Below are positions 12,251-24,516 of a stretch of 64,000 nt of DNA, piece by piece (position 1 is the first letter of the stretch; every line of letters begins with the position of its first letter). Made by a program: the position numbers and the translations under genes. The notes beneath the pieces are model-generated. The model was given only the letters and a program-made list of their open reading frames with translations. It was not told the origin of the DNA and did not search any database. Source of the DNA: Neodontobutis hainanensis (taxonomy: Eukaryota > Chordata > Actinopteri > Gobiiformes > Odontobutidae); NCBI GenBank assembly GCA_024349245.1, contig JALDNG010000005.1, positions 18,914,501 through 18,978,500 of the forward strand, written 5' to 3'.

Positions 12251-13489
12251 TGGAAATGTCTGGCAGATTTGTATTAGTAACAACAAAAGCATGTGTGCAT
12301 GAAAAGAACATACCTCTAAGTTGTTTAGAATGACTTTATTAAGATAAAGTTTTATCTTCTAATCTAATCCTGAATAAATAAGTGCCCCAGATACTGGAAA
12401 CAACAAACAGCACAAGTTAGAATGTATTCTGTAAGTTACACTAGTGAGAATTGAAAACATAAATAAAAACAGCTTTTAAAAGTTTGAATAATTATTTTTT
12501 AATTTTAAAATGTTTTTCATTTAAATTACCAAATTAACATCTTTGTCAATAATGTATGTAAAATAACTGCATACAAGGACTCGACGTTTGTGTCTGTGTG
12601 TTTCTTTCATTAATGACAAAAGCACTTTTGGTCTTAAACCCACAAAATATAGGGTATATCTTGTTTCATTCTATCCAATCTAAATACAGATAAAAAATAT
12701 GTAATTTGTTTTCTCAGTTAATGTGTACTTTTTGTACAGTTTTGTACACTTTCTGGACCTTCACCTCTCTTTTATAATTCTCTGTAAAAGTTCAGTGCTG
12801 GGGCGCCTCTGTGGCTCACCTGGTGGAGCACACAACATACATATACGTAAACATAATAAGCATAAAGTGGTTTCAAGTTGTTTGTCATAATGACCTGGAT
12901 GATTGGGGTGAAGTTCATTTGTACTGTAATTGAAAGATTGTCATTATAAGTTCAGCAGACACTAATATTCATACAGTAGAACTGACCATGTACTGTAACC
13001 ATGATATTTAACAAATCGGAATCTAAATAAATCAGCAGGTACCGGAGTATAATAAGTCTGATAAAAGGTATATACAGTACTTGTGCAGCTACATACAGGT
13101 GTGTCATTGTCAAAGTTAATATTGGGGGATGAAGGTCTGTCACTATTTACTTAGAACAACCAAGGTCACAAAGAAGACGAACGCAACACAATCCACAAAA
13201 ACGAAAAGTTAATCAACATCTCAGTGGCTCAAAAACATCTCATAAAAGTTTGATGTCTTTGTAGCTGTTAGCATCTTTCACCATGTTGGTCCAGTCGACA
13301 CTAAAATATTTATCCAGATTGCAATTTACAACAATCTACAATTTACAACAGCAGTGTGCATCATCCATCTCTGCGCCTGTCCAAATGCATTTCCTTTGTT
13401 TCCTTAAAACAAATCGAATCAGGGGAGGTTTAAGACAAGACTCTTCAATTTTTTTTTCTCTCTCCCGCTTCTAACAAACGCTAACATTT
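12251..13489. other. Unique DNA with one SINE head
   Basis: AT-rich, without convincing exons. The only repeat-like piece is the SINE head at about 12800-12835. Confidence 0.45.
12800..12835 (+). mobile_element. SINE type C head fragment
   Basis: 'gggcgcctctgtggctcacc' followed by 'tggtggagcac' is a tRNA-like pol III A-box region ('tggctcacctgg'), as in the heads of the type C SINEs near 36.7 and 39.3 kb. It stops before the B box, so it is a fragment. Confidence 0.5.
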
Positions 13490-14235
13490 TAATTCCTGCT
13501 TTCATCCCTCAAGACTGAAAATACAATTTCATGATCACCTCGCTGCTAGAGCCTTGTTTAATAATTCCCAATTATGCAGCGAGGCACCTAGTCGGCGGCG
13601 TGCAGCGCTCCGTGGCTCTGGCCCGCTGCTGTCTGTGTGTTCAGTCACCTTCATATCATTGATGAGCATGTTCCTGTCTTAGCAGGTTACAACAGCAGGA
13701 CCTATGCTGTTGTATTAATAATACAGCGAGCAGTGTCCAGGAGGGAGTTTACTCTGCCTGCACTTCCAGCCTTTTTCTCAAATTTTTTACGCAGTTTACC
13801 CAAACATGCAGCGTGGAGTGTTTTCAGGCCTCTCATGTGGCGGATTTACCGACGCACAGGGACCAATCGCACTTATTGTGTGAAAAACACTTTGTGTAAA
13901 AGCACAAGATGATGCCTTTATTTACTAAATTGTCCTTTTATCACGTCTTACCTTCAGCTTGAACAAAACGCTCCACACACTCTGGAGAAAACAGGAATTT
14001 CTCTTTTATTCACGTGGCCCGTGGGATATTTATTATTTACATTTTACATTTATTAATTCCATCTACCATCATGTGGGTTTGGGCTGGGGGTCACGTCACA
14101 CTGTGGAAGCTGAAGGTGGGATGGGTTTTTCCGTTACCCACTTAAATTGCAAACAAAATTGAATAACTTATTTTACTCCTGTAATGTTGGATAGCCATCA
14201 CAGACTATGTCACATCAGACATGTTGTCTTGACAT
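13490..14235. other. Unique DNA, partly base-balanced
   Basis: Positions 13490-13640 form a small GC-richer block ('ggcggcgtgcagcgctccgt') that could be a conserved element. A 91-codon frame at 13637-13912 has no domain. No repeat partner seen. Confidence 0.35.
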
Positions 14236-14267
14236 GCTTGTTAACACTGAGCACAGTGTTAACAAGC
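14236..14267. repeat. Perfect 14-bp inverted repeat at a SINE 5' end
   Basis: The left arm 'gcttgttaacactg' (14236-14249) and right arm 'cagtgttaacaagc' (14254-14267) are exact reverse complements with a 4-base loop 'agca'. The right arm merges into SINE type B sequence, so the hairpin sits at the broken 5' end of the SINE. Confidence 0.85.
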
Positions 14268-14445
14268 CTCCAGCCGGAAGGTAGGTGGTTCGATTCCCTC
14301 CCTCAATAGTTTATACTGTTCTTGTGTCCTTGGGCAAGACTTAACCCACCTCACTCCAGTGGTGTTCCAGCTGTAACACTGGTGAATGGAAGCTTAATGT
14401 AAGTTGCTTTGGATAAAAGCCTCTGCTAAATGAATAAATGTAAAT
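14254..14445 (+). mobile_element. SINE type B, 5' truncated
   Basis: It contains a tRNA-type B box ('ggttcgattcc'), the core 'tgtccttgggcaagac.tta', 'ctccagtgg', 'tgtaacactgg' and the tail 'ctttggataaaagcctctgc' then 'taaatga'. The parts align with the copy at 24297-24508, but the A-box head is missing. The tail is shared with the LINE 3' end at 52874-52935 (minus), which suggests that LINE family supplied the reverse transcriptase. Confidence 0.8.
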
Positions 14446-16963
14446 ATTTGATATCTTTTCAGATTCTATGCTACCCTGGCTAACTTCTACATTTTTATAC
14501 AGATTTGTTAAACAGAGGAAGTCACTTTTTCTTTTTTCTTCTCTCTCCTTTCGTATTTTTTAAAAACTGTTTAATCACCTTAGATAGTGGTCTATGAAAC
14601 AAACGAGTCCTTAACACATATACTAATCCATATAATCAAGGAATTTAGAAGATGAGAACGTTCAGCTCATTTCTCTTGCTACAATCACATGTTCACATAG
14701 AAAGTGGGTTTCCAGTTAGGGACACTCCCATTGGCTGATGGTCCAAGTGTTTACTCCAGCACTGGCCACATCTGTTTACACAGACTGGTATGGTCAAACT
14801 CAGAGCTAGAATTTTAAGGTCAAATGTAAACTCTTGGTTTGATGTAATGTATTAGTGTTTTTGTGTAGAATTGGTTCAGTTTTATAAATTGTATTGCAAT
14901 ATAAAAACAGAAACATCATATTCTTAGGGGTGTGGTTGGCAATGTGATGGAAGGAATTTCCGTGGTAATGTTTTAATAGTTAAAACTATTTCTGGTACCC
15001 CTGTAATGTTTGGATTTTTTTCCCGAAAACATTTATATCACACTATATTTTTATTCAAATTTAAATTGTGACTCACGAGTCTTGTTTTTTTCTGAATAGT
15101 GCATTTGATTCACTTGAATTCTTGTTGATGTTGTCTCAAGTACTCATCCAAAGACTGTAGAAGTTATAGTTTCATCTACTTAAAAGACGGCAGATGGGTT
15201 TTCTTTGCCTTTTGTCTCCTGTGTTTTATTCCTGCTCTCTGTCGGCACTCTCAACATTTACCTACTCCTGGTTCCTTCAACCTTTCCACCCTGCAGCAAC
15301 ACTGTCCGTATACTGTGCAATGCTGCTCACTAAACCAGTTTGTCTTTGTTTGTGCTTTGTAGTTGCCGTTGGAATACAGTACAAACAGTACTTCCCTCAA
15401 AATGAAATATCTGCCAGGCTTTCTGGTGTTTATGCATGAGTCCTAAAGTTTAAGAGTGTGACGAAGGAATAATGTTTGGAAATCAAAATAACCCTATCAT
15501 ATGAAAGCACATATACTTACCTGTGATATTAGTGCCTCAGCATCTATTACAGTATCCACCAAGGAAATCCAGACATAATACATACAGTTCATTTCTTTGT
15601 TTTTATAAGCTTTCCTTTTATGCTTATTTTTGGTTTGTATGTCACCTTTAATATGCCACTCTCGAAGCATATGGAAGCAAGCCTTAAAATTAGTGATTGC
15701 AGGTTAAACAGAGGTCAAAGGTCTGAGCAGAACCATGTGTTGGCAACATTATGTGTACATTTTTCACGTCAGTCCTGGTGGAGATCAATCTTTAAGCGCT
15801 GACCTACCCATGTGCTTGTGGAAAAACGCAGTATATTTTTGAGCTCACACACATAGTATAGAGCTGTGAAGAAGAACGGTTCTTTATACACACTGTTGTA
15901 AAAAGTGGAGAGGAATGATCCACTTTGAAAAGTTTCCTCCCATCATTCACTGGCGTTTTCCGTGAACATCTTATTGTCTAATATTGCATGTCAGACAGAG
16001 ATTTGTCTTCATATCACGCAGCAGATGACACGTTGGATTTGGAGTGTTGTTGGTTGAAGAAAAAAAAAGTGCAAAGCAGTAGAGAGTGAGACTTACAGCA
16101 GGAACGAGGAAGTGTTTTTGTAAAGGGTTTGAGCTCTAATTTTTCCAGAACTTTTTCAAGAATTCCAGAAGTAGTTTACTACAGTTTGGCACAATTGACA
16201 CTGGGAGCCTTTTATAAGGCAGTCTTTTATAAAAGAAGGTCAACTGCAAACTTTTCAATAGTTATTTTTTTCCCTTAAGTAGATTATTGTATTCCCTATT
16301 TTGAAATAGGGGCCAAAGATGGTCAAAACTCAATTCTCAATTTTTCAAAATAATGAAGGACTAATGTAAATATAAAATGTATTATTTTTTATCATAGTTG
16401 GACATTTGAATTCAATTCCAGTTTAGAAGTTTCCAGTTTGAAGTCTGCATGTGCACTCTGTGGTACCATGGATTCTCTCTGGGCCTCCAACTTTCCTGAG
16501 ACACACACGTAAAGGTGAACTGGTGAATCTAAACTGCTGATTTAGCAGTTGTGAAAGATTTTCTCTCAGTGTATGTGCTTTCCAAAATTGTACAAAACTC
16601 CTCAGCTGTCTGCTAAACTTTACTCCTATAATGTTGGAGCCTGGCCCGCCATATCCTTTGTCTTTGCTCTTTATTCACGACGCAAACTGGGTCTGGAAAC
16701 TCTCACAACATTTCATTTAAGTTAGATGCCATTCAATTGATTTTCTAATTTTGTTGGACACTGTGGGAGTTGGTACGACCTCCTGAATTCTGATTGGCTG
16801 TATGTCTATGTGTTCTGCCTCCTGAAAATCAAACCGAGAGAAACCAGATTAATTCTTTGTATATAATATTTAAAAAGTATTGGGATGTCTGGTCAGGCTT
16901 GGAATGATACCTTCACAAATGATGTCACATGACACAAATGTATTTGGCACCACTTTTGTCAAA
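14446..16963. other. Unique AT-rich DNA, no gene seen
   Basis: An 81-codon frame at 15194-15439 encodes a hydrophobic, leucine- and cysteine-rich peptide without a recognisable family. No splice context was identified, so I do not call it an exon. No repeat partners seen. Confidence 0.45.
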
Positions 16964-17039
16964 ACTGGGATTAACTGGGTACAGTCCAGGGCGTACCCCG
17001 CACTCACGCCCAAAGCAGCAAGAACAGGCTCCGTCACTG
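16964..17039 (+). mobile_element. SINE type A fragment
   Basis: It matches the 3' core of the full type A SINE: 'taactgggtacagtccaggg', 'gtacccc', 'gcccaaagc.gc' and 'aggctcc.tcac'. It lacks the head and the GAAT tail. Confidence 0.65.
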
Positions 17040-17312
17040 TATGATGTGGTAAATAAATTATAAAAACATACAGACTGTGACTGCTGTGACAGGCCCCTCA
17101 AAAAGGTTGTGTACATATCAATCTACTGTATCAGGAAGAGATACATGCTTTTTATTAACCACAAAATGCATTTTTCAAAGTTTTCCAAAAGCATAACATT
17201 AACTGAGATCTCAATAACAAACAATAAATCTATATTTTTCGCCATGTTTAGGCTATACAACAACAATTTATTTAAGCTAGTGGTTCACATATTTAGTCTG
17301 GCACACATTTTT

Positions 17313-17400
17313 ATGCAGGATGCTCTTTCTGACACAACCCTCTCTAGTTATCCGGATTTGGGACAAAGGGACACTGGCTTGTGACCTCTTGTGGCTGAAG
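17313..17400 (+). repeat. Dispersed repeat E, copy 1
   Basis: It shares 'gc.ctt.ctgacacaacc', 'tctc.a.tta.c.gg.tttgggac' and 'cttgtggctgaag' with 47880-48030. From general knowledge a similar string recurs in fish genomes, but I cannot name the family. Confidence 0.55.
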
Positions 17401-18189
17401 TTTCGGTGTTTAGGGAATAGTACGATAATTAAAAAAATTACAATCGTTATTATAAATGATGTGTTTTGAAAGTAAACATCCAAAGTAGCTGCATGATATT
17501 AGAAAGTCATGTCACAACTAAGCTAAATATTTAGATGGTATGACCTGCTAGATTTGAATGTCTCCTCTTAATAAAAGTTTAAAACTATAAAGAACTCAAG
17601 TGATTCTTTGCAGTATGAATGCTGTGTTAAGCATATTGACCACAATATGCAAACTAAGGTTACCCAGTACCCATGCACTAACTAATCTGAATATTCAAAA
17701 AAATGTTTCAAAGAAGGCATCTAGACGTAAGCTTAAGGAACTCATTTCTGTAATTTTTAATATTGCAATAACAATGTTGAATATTGTGTTATCAATATAA
17801 TCTGCAAATCATATTTGAGTACCACTTGTCATACAAATTTATGATATAAGGACAAATTTCCTCTGGCAAACCTTCTTCAGCTCTTTATTTTGAAAGTCTG
17901 CAACATGGGAAATTATAACATTAAACAATAAACATTAACAATAAAGCAGTTTTATTTTCATTTTTATTATTTTTTTTTTTACAATAAATTTGCAATATTT
18001 TGTGCCCCCTTAATACAAACCATGTCAATGAATGCCTACAAAAAGTTTATGGCCTGTTGCAATTATAATTAATATTCTACATTTTATAAGAGCTAGTAGT
18101 ATTAGTATTTATATAAAATGGTGGCAGGTTGCTCTGTGAAAAACACTGCGTAATGAGACTGAATTTTAAAACCTGTTTACTGTCACAAT
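17401..18189. other. Unique AT-rich DNA, no gene seen
   Basis: No exon or repeat partner seen. A T-rich stretch lies near 17966-17980. Confidence 0.45.
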
Positions 18190-19330
18190 TATGTCCGACA
18201 CATGTAATCTCACGTGAACAACTGTAGCTGGTCGCACAGTTGGTCCGTCCGTCTGCTGCAGCGCGTCGCCAGAGGGTCAGCCCCTGCTAGACTCTGGAGA
18301 GCAGGATTTTCTCTGTGTCCATTGTGTGTCCACAGCCCTGCAGAGCGAGCCTGCCGCTTTCAGGGCATCACAGCCGGCCCCTAATATGGCAAATGAATGC
18401 ATGAGCGGATACAAGGGTGAATAACTGAATGAATAACCAAAGGACAATTTACATAATTGCATGTAGGGTATGTGTTTTCGTATATCTATTTGCATATTCA
18501 CACTCTATAGAAATTATTCAGCCAATACTGTAGATCCATCATGTAAATACAACTTCTTTGAATTAACCAGAAGAGAGGAGGGAAAAAAGTCACAAAATAA
18601 TAATGTTAATGATGTTTTACACCCTGCGGGGAGATCCATTCCCAGCCCCCAGAGCATTCACAATGAAAAGTGTGATGCCCAAAAATTCAGTAATGACGTA
18701 TTTGCTTTGCAGGTAAATATTAAAAAGAGAAAAGAACAAACACAAATTGTTATGTCTTCAAACATTTATTTTCCCGCCTGCAGCATTGATCTAAGCTTGA
18801 GCAAACCGTCCATTACATCTGTTTCAAATGTCAAGGGTTCTATTTGTTTAACGCTTGTGATCACTGTTCCTAAGAAACTCCACGCAAATTGTGCAGGTTG
18901 GTCGCCAATGTCTGGGTGCGTCATTTGAAGTGCTATTTTTCTTCATGTTACCACGCTTTGTGATCAAGGATTTATGCACGCTGACATCTTTTGAACTGTT
19001 CCAAAGCGCCGCTATCACTCTCCGGTCCTTTTGTTGTTGTTTTACGGCGGATAAGAGGCTGGTTAACCTCATTGGTGGGTGGTGTTCTTGAGGGGGGTTG
19101 AGTTGGTGAATATAGCAGCAGATGAAGAGGAAGACTGAGAGAAGAAAAGATGTGTGCCGACCTGGTTACCCTTCACCTTTGCTCTCTCCGTGGGGGGCTG
19201 CTCTAGGTGCCGGAGGAGCACGTGTGAAGAGTCGGACTCGGGCCAGCAGAGTGGCACCCCTGCATGGGTTTTCAAAGCCCCGTACACTCCACTTTCACTT
19301 GGTCTTCCTGGCCCGCAGCTAAAAACACAT
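18190..19330. promoter_or_regulatory. Candidate regulatory blocks
   Basis: Two base-balanced, repeat-free stretches stand out: 18230-18480 (with 'cctaatatggcaaatgaatg') and 18600-19330. The 152-codon plus-strand frame at 18470-18928 has no family resemblance, and overlapping frames occur on both strands near 19.2 kb, which argues against coding. Enhancer function is a guess from composition. Confidence 0.25.
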
Positions 19331-20027
19331 ATTTTCTGCTACGAGGGGTTAAAGCAAAGGGGAGCCAAACACATCAAAAGCACAAGTGTGTGTTTCTATT
19401 TGCAGATTTTTGCCTCATTTTTATTTATATTTTTCAATCATCTCATTTTGCAGCTCGCAAAAAAACAAGCCTTTATGCCTCATTTTGCTTGTCATACTTA
19501 GATGTCTCTTGTTTGTCAGACGTAATTCAGCATCTCATGAATAAGGCATGAGAGGAACAGTGTTTATTTCGAGGCGTTAAACTGGGCTTAGTTGGCTGAC
19601 TTGGCAGTAAGGCACACAGACGGGTGCATGTAAACGCAAAGGGTGCAGGCAGGAAGTGGGGAGCTCGGGCTGAAGATTTGCAGCAGTCTGTCCACGAACG
19701 GGGGGAATAGAAAAGAGATGGCCTGCGGTCCTGAGAGAAGGAGCAGAGGGGGGAGACCGCTGCTGAGCACTGTCCAGCACATTAAGCACCACTCGTCTCC
19801 TCCTGCTCACACGCACAATCATCTCATCATATGCAAAACAGCAGCCGCTCCACAATGAGGAGGAAAAAAAACACAGCTGCACTAATGAAAGACATTTAAT
19901 GTGCTTCTGAGGAGAGTGTCATTTGAAAAGATACTGTAGAAAGAGCTTCAAACATATTTTTTTAAGTAGTGAATATCTATTTGGCTTTTGTATGAAATAA
20001 ATTAAGTCTGTATTTTAACGACTCCAA
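19331..20027. other. Unique DNA, no gene seen
   Basis: A purine-rich, GC-richer patch (19620-19850) has frames of 71 and 101 codons on opposite strands, neither with a domain. Confidence 0.4.
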
Positions 20028-20115
20028 ATATTACTACTACTTCTATTATTACTACTATTATGACTAGCCTACTGCTACTACTACTACCAGTACTAATAAT
20101 AATCCTAATAAAATG
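20028..20115. repeat. Imperfect TAC/ATT trinucleotide repeat
   Basis: Mixed 'tac', 'tat' and 'taa' triplets such as 'ctactgctactactactacc' with interruptions; a decayed trinucleotide microsatellite like the larger array at 49.2 kb. Confidence 0.7.
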
Positions 20116-20543
20116 GTTAAAATGAATCTAAAAAGGCTTGCAACCTAAATTGTCTTCTTGCCTGGCTACTGTTCATCCATTTGACACCATTATTTTGTAT
20201 GCTATATTAGAAAATAAATGAGTCATTGGCTAATTAGCTAACAAATGCTGCTGTATTTAAAAACATCATTATTATTTCACACAATTCTTTCATTAGCATG
20301 TATAAAATGAGAGTTTAGACAGTGATATTAAATACCATAGAACTTTCATGTCTATATTTTTTTAAGTTTTGAGCTTTTAAGAAGAATTAATGCTAGTCGT
20401 GTTAATTGAGGCAGACATTTGGCCACATATGGCTAATTTCAAAAAGTGTTTTTATTTGAACTGTTTTATGTTTTTATTTATAGATTATGCTACATAAATC
20501 TTTTGCTATTCAAGATGACGACCTCAACAAAAAGGGACGTAAT

Positions 20544-20567
20544 ATAAGTATAAGTATAAGTATAAGT
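20544..20567. repeat. Short AAGTAT hexanucleotide repeat
   Basis: Four units of 'ataagt' in a row. They give the SISISISI run in the overlapping frame, which is an artefact. Confidence 0.8.
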
Positions 20568-20717
20568 CTTGCTTGGTTCTCTTGCGCGTCTCAAACATTT
20601 TATCAAACTGTTTATTATCGCAATAAAATTAAAAAGCTAAGTAAAGACAAGCAAGTAAATAAAAGTTTTGTTTTTTTACTGGTGGTATGATTTATTTTTT
20701 AGAATATTATTTATTTT

Positions 20718-20866
20718 TTTGGCCTTTCGTTAATTGGATAGAGACATAAACAGGAAATGGTGAGAGTGAGGGGAGAGACATTGGACAAATGACCTGACTG
20801 AGAATGAAAACCAGGGTCTCCAGTGTATTTTGTATGTGCTCTACCAAGTAAGCTACGGGGCCACCA
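20718..20866 (-). mobile_element. SINE type C
   Basis: Read on the minus strand it begins 'ggccccgtagcttacttggt' with 'agagcacata', carries a degraded B-box region, and ends with 'aattaacgaaaggccaaa', comparable to the 'caaataaaggccaaa' end at 39383-39397. The middle corresponds to the pyrimidine-rich segment seen there. It is diverged. Confidence 0.6.
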
Positions 20867-21439
20867 CAACTGCGGCTACAACAGCATTATTAAGGTCCGG
20901 ACCTCAGTTGTTTTTGTCCATTCATTCAAATTGAGGCTATCATTAAACACTTCTTATGTTTAAGTGTGCATATGCAGCTCACTAGATACGGTCATACCAA
21001 TAGAAACATGGCTTTTTTTTGGGGGGGGGCTCTAGAAGTTTTAAAATCTTGCATATGGTGGATTTAGAGAACACTTTGTGTAATTATGTACAGCGTATGC
21101 CTTAAGTGTACTTCCTTGCTGAATGATGGAGGCACAGCTAACGTTATAGATAATGCTGATAGTCACCTTGTGCTCCTTTGTCGATAGAATTGGCATTCAG
21201 TCACAGCAGCAGTCAATAGGACAACAGCCGCTACAATGACCTGGCACAAACCCTTCATAATCACTTCTGATGGGACATTGACATCCCAGTTTTTTATCTG
21301 TTAAAAAAAATAGCTAAGGTTCTTGTGTTACTAACTCACATTCACACTCAGCAGACACAATGTTGAGCTTGTTTACAGCATTTTTGCAGCAGTTAACACA
21401 TTTGCACTCCCTGAATGCTTTGGTTATTACAGCACATGG
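20867..21439. other. Unique DNA, no gene seen
   Basis: T and G homopolymers occur at about 21012-21029. No exon or repeat partner seen. Confidence 0.4.
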
Positions 21440-21990
21440 GCGTAATTTGTTCACTTAGCTCTGCGCCTACCTATTTGTTCCTATACATGACAGGGTAGCG
21501 CTTCCTGTCAGGAGTATTTTTTGTTTCCTCTCCTAACGCTTGCAGCAGTTAAATGTGCTGAAGAAACAGAGGCGCACCGGGGCGGCAGAGGAAGAGGAGG
21601 AAAAGAGTGTAAGCAGACTGGAGTAAATAACGCTTTGCCGCATTAAATAAAACATTTGTTTGTGATTGGGGCTTCATGATGTGAACAGCATGACCTGTTT
21701 TACTGGGAGTCTCGCGTCACCCTCTCTAAAACAGATCCTATCTCTCTACCCGCAGACTCCAGCCCTATTTATATTGCATGAGAACAAATTTTTTTGACAT
21801 CTTGAGTGATAGATTTGTACAAGGCCCAAATGTTTTCCCTTTTCTACAGAGGCCGTTTGAGTGACATAAATTGCCATTAATAAAAATTTTAACAATACAT
21901 GGCAAATGAGTTTTTTCTGTTAACATGGTACAAGCTAGAGCAGATGGGGCTGATGTGGGCTTCCTGGGAATAAAGGCGCTGTCTGAGTCA
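21440..21990. promoter_or_regulatory. Candidate conserved non-coding element
   Basis: A repeat-free block with 'cattaaataaaacatttg' followed by 'tttgtgattgggg' (forkhead/homeodomain-like cores) and a G-rich stretch at 21567-21605. No protein domain in any frame. Inference from composition only. Confidence 0.25.
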
Positions 21991-22676
21991 ACATTTGAAG
22001 AGGGCAGTTTGGAAAAGAAAAAAGGAATGCACTATTCTTTAAAATAACAAACTATAAACAAATGAACTTAGTTATCACAATATATAGATCAAATGTTTTA
22101 GATATAGTTGACCAATACAAAAAACTATGCTCTGAAAAGAGTTGAACAACCTCAAAATAACACCCTTTTCATATGTATATCTTGGAAGAATATTCAGTAC
22201 ATATAAAGTTCTAGTGAAACACACTTTAGTTTATAAAGGCTGTACCTATTGCTACAGGTGCCCAGGAAGCACAAACTAAGCATTGCTGGTAGAGAAGCAC
22301 ACTCATGTTTCTTTTAAGCACACAGTGTTACTGAGCTAATATTACATTGATTTTGTTTGAAATATAAAGTTAATAAAGAGTAAAGTGACCATCAGACCTA
22401 TATCTCCTGTTTTGCATGTTGTAAAAACTTGTAATTGCAGAATCTTCACTTACAAGGCCATACAACTACACAGTCCACATTTATATTGTTATTTAGCAAG
22501 ACTTGAATACATCTGATCTAAGTGAAGAAATAGGAAAAATTTAGGAATAAATATGAGTATGACGATTCTTGCATTGTTGTACCTCAAAACCAGTAGTCAC
22601 AAGGCATTATTATCTGGTCCATAATATGAAGGGTAAAACGTTCCCTTTACAAAAATATTGTCTTGGGTTTCTTGAA
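21991..22676. other. Unique AT-rich DNA, no gene seen
   Basis: No exon or repeat partner seen. Confidence 0.45.
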
Positions 22677-22987
22677 TGTAACCCTGTTCCCCAAAAAAGA
22701 GGAAACAAGATGTTGCAATACACTAAAGGAATACTCTTTGTGTGACCGGTTGTGAAGCACATGTCAACAATTGCCAACAACAACATGCCAACAATTGGCC
22801 TAAATAACCTCTGTTGGTGACGCAGCTCGATCACCTGCTTCTGTGTGTGAGCGCATCTGGAGGTTATAAATACACGTGACGCGGAAACGTCTTCAGGTTA
22901 ACTTTGTCTAAAAGGACGTCCGGACACGCACAGTGTGGCATTGAAGCATAGCATCTCGTTCCTGCTTTTTTAGGGAACAAGGTTACA
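22677..22987. repeat. 311-bp terminal unit of a DIRS-like element
   Basis: The unit starts 'tgtaaccctgttccc' (22677-22691) and ends 'gggaacaaggttaca' (22973-22987), inverse complements at 14 of 15 positions; similarity continues inward for about 40 bases. The interior has 'gcatctggaggttataaata' (a TATA-like box at about 22866) and 'cacgtgacgcgg'. It lies at the 3' side of the decayed DIRS-like coding relic, so I read it as that element's terminal repeat. It could instead be an independent small inverted-repeat element. Confidence 0.5.
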
Positions 22988-23748
22988 GTCAAGCAAAAAG
23001 AGAAGGTGGAGTTTCTCTGTCTCCGGTGATGTGAATGGAGGAAGGCAGAAGACTTCAAGAATCACCGGATTCGAAGACGAGATTGGAACCTTCTGGAGAT
23101 AATTAGGGTGAGGGTGCAAAATAACCTTGACCAGCCAAGGGGCAAAAACTAGCCAGGATGACAAGACTGACAGAGGCTGCAGGGCCCTGATTCTCTTAAG
23201 AGAAATAATGAGTCAGAAACCAAAAAGACATGGACTTGAGTAGTTCATACGAGGTGTTCACCAACTCCTCAAGCACTAAAGACAGGTCCCACAAAGGGAC
23301 TGTGACTCTAGTGGGAGACCTCAACCGTTTGGCTCATCGAAAGAAGCGGGCAACTAGGGACCCCTTGAGACCCCATTGGTCAGAACATGGCAAACCAAAA
23401 TAGCACCATATATGCTTTGACAGTATTAGGGCATAAGCCTGAGGATAGTTAGCAATCGGGGGAAAAGCATAGCGACGCAGTCTGGACCATGCATGGGTCA
23501 TCACATCTAGACCCAGGGGGACAAACGCAGTCCGGCCTGGCAATTTATCCGACTACCTCCGAATTGTCCACCTGGACAAGGCAGCTCCTTAGCTGCTGGA
23601 GTAAATATTTCAGTGCCAGAAATTCAGCCATCTTTCTGAGGCAATTGATGTGTCATGCGGGAAGATGGCCTCCAAGATGGCCATCCAAGACTGCACCCCA
23701 GCACACTAATGCTGAACCCCTAGCTGGAGACTGAGCTAGAATAAGCTA

Positions 23749-23764
23749 TTATATATATATATAT
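23749..23764. repeat. Short TA microsatellite
   Basis: A run of eight TA units inside the DIRS-like relic. Confidence 0.8.
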
Positions 23765-24288
23765 CAAAATCAGATGCCCTGGAGTGGCGTAGAAGCCATT
23801 CATTTTGTGTACGTCCAGGATGACAAGGCAAGGCCTCTGAAAGCAGACGGCAGGAGCTTCCTGTGCTGTGGCAGGATTTCTATGTGAAAATAAACTTCCT
23901 TCAGGTCAATGGTGACAAACCAATCGCCTGACTAGATCTGGGAGACAACCGTCTTGATTGTCAGCTTTTTGAACGTGTATGTTCTGAGATAGCGGTTTAG
24001 CCCACAAAGATCGAGAATCGGACGCAACCCCCCCATCTTTCTTGGGAAGCAGGAAATACCGGCTGTAATAGCCTGATTGTCTGTCTGACAGGAAAACAAG
24101 ATCTATGGCCCCTTTGGCCAGCACAGTCTGTAATTCCTGTGTCAACACATGCAGTTGTTTCACAGAAGTGTAGACCATGTCGCTGAATTGCGGAGGGATC
24201 ACATTCAAATTGTATCTTGTAGCCTCTCCCTACAGTTCTTTCTACCCAAGTGGAGATATTTGGCAGTAGCTTCCACGCTGCCATCTTC

Positions 24289-24516
24289 TCCAAGAGGAGG
24301 CGCTGTGGCTCAGTGGGTAGAGTGGTTGTCCTTCAGCCAGAAGTTAGGCGGTTCGATTGTCACTCTCCCCACAGTTCATACTGTCGTTGTGTCCTTGGGC
24401 AAGACACTTAACCCACCTTGCCTCCAGTGGCTGTAACACTGGTAAAAACTGTAGAACAATGTAAGTCGCTTTGGATAAAAATGTCAGCTAAATGATTAAA
24501 TTTAAATGTCCAAGAG
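24289..24516. repeat. 8-bp target site duplication of a SINE
   Basis: 'tccaagag' occurs at 24289-24296 directly before the SINE head and at 24509-24516 directly after its tail. This is the expected product of target-primed insertion and dates the SINE as younger than the DIRS-like element. Confidence 0.8.
24297..24508 (+). mobile_element. SINE type B, full length
   Basis: A 212-bp tRNA-derived SINE. The A box 'tggctcagtgggtagagtgg' and B box 'ggttcgattg' are in place. The core reads 'gtgtccttgggcaagacact', 'cctccagtgg' and 'tgtaacactgg'. The tail 'taagtcgctttggataaaaa' leads to 'cagctaaatga'. It is flanked by an 8-bp duplication and sits inside the minus-strand DIRS-like relic. The tail matches the LINE 3' end at 52874-52935, its probable partner. 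It is the best type B reference in the window. Confidence 0.9.

Noticed and set aside
18470..18928. 152-codon open frame
   Set aside because: No recognisable domain, no plausible splice or promoter context, and biased only by chance lack of stops.
24297..24360. tRNA gene
   Set aside because: A and B boxes are present, but the sequence continues into a SINE core and tail with target duplications; the cloverleaf is not complete.
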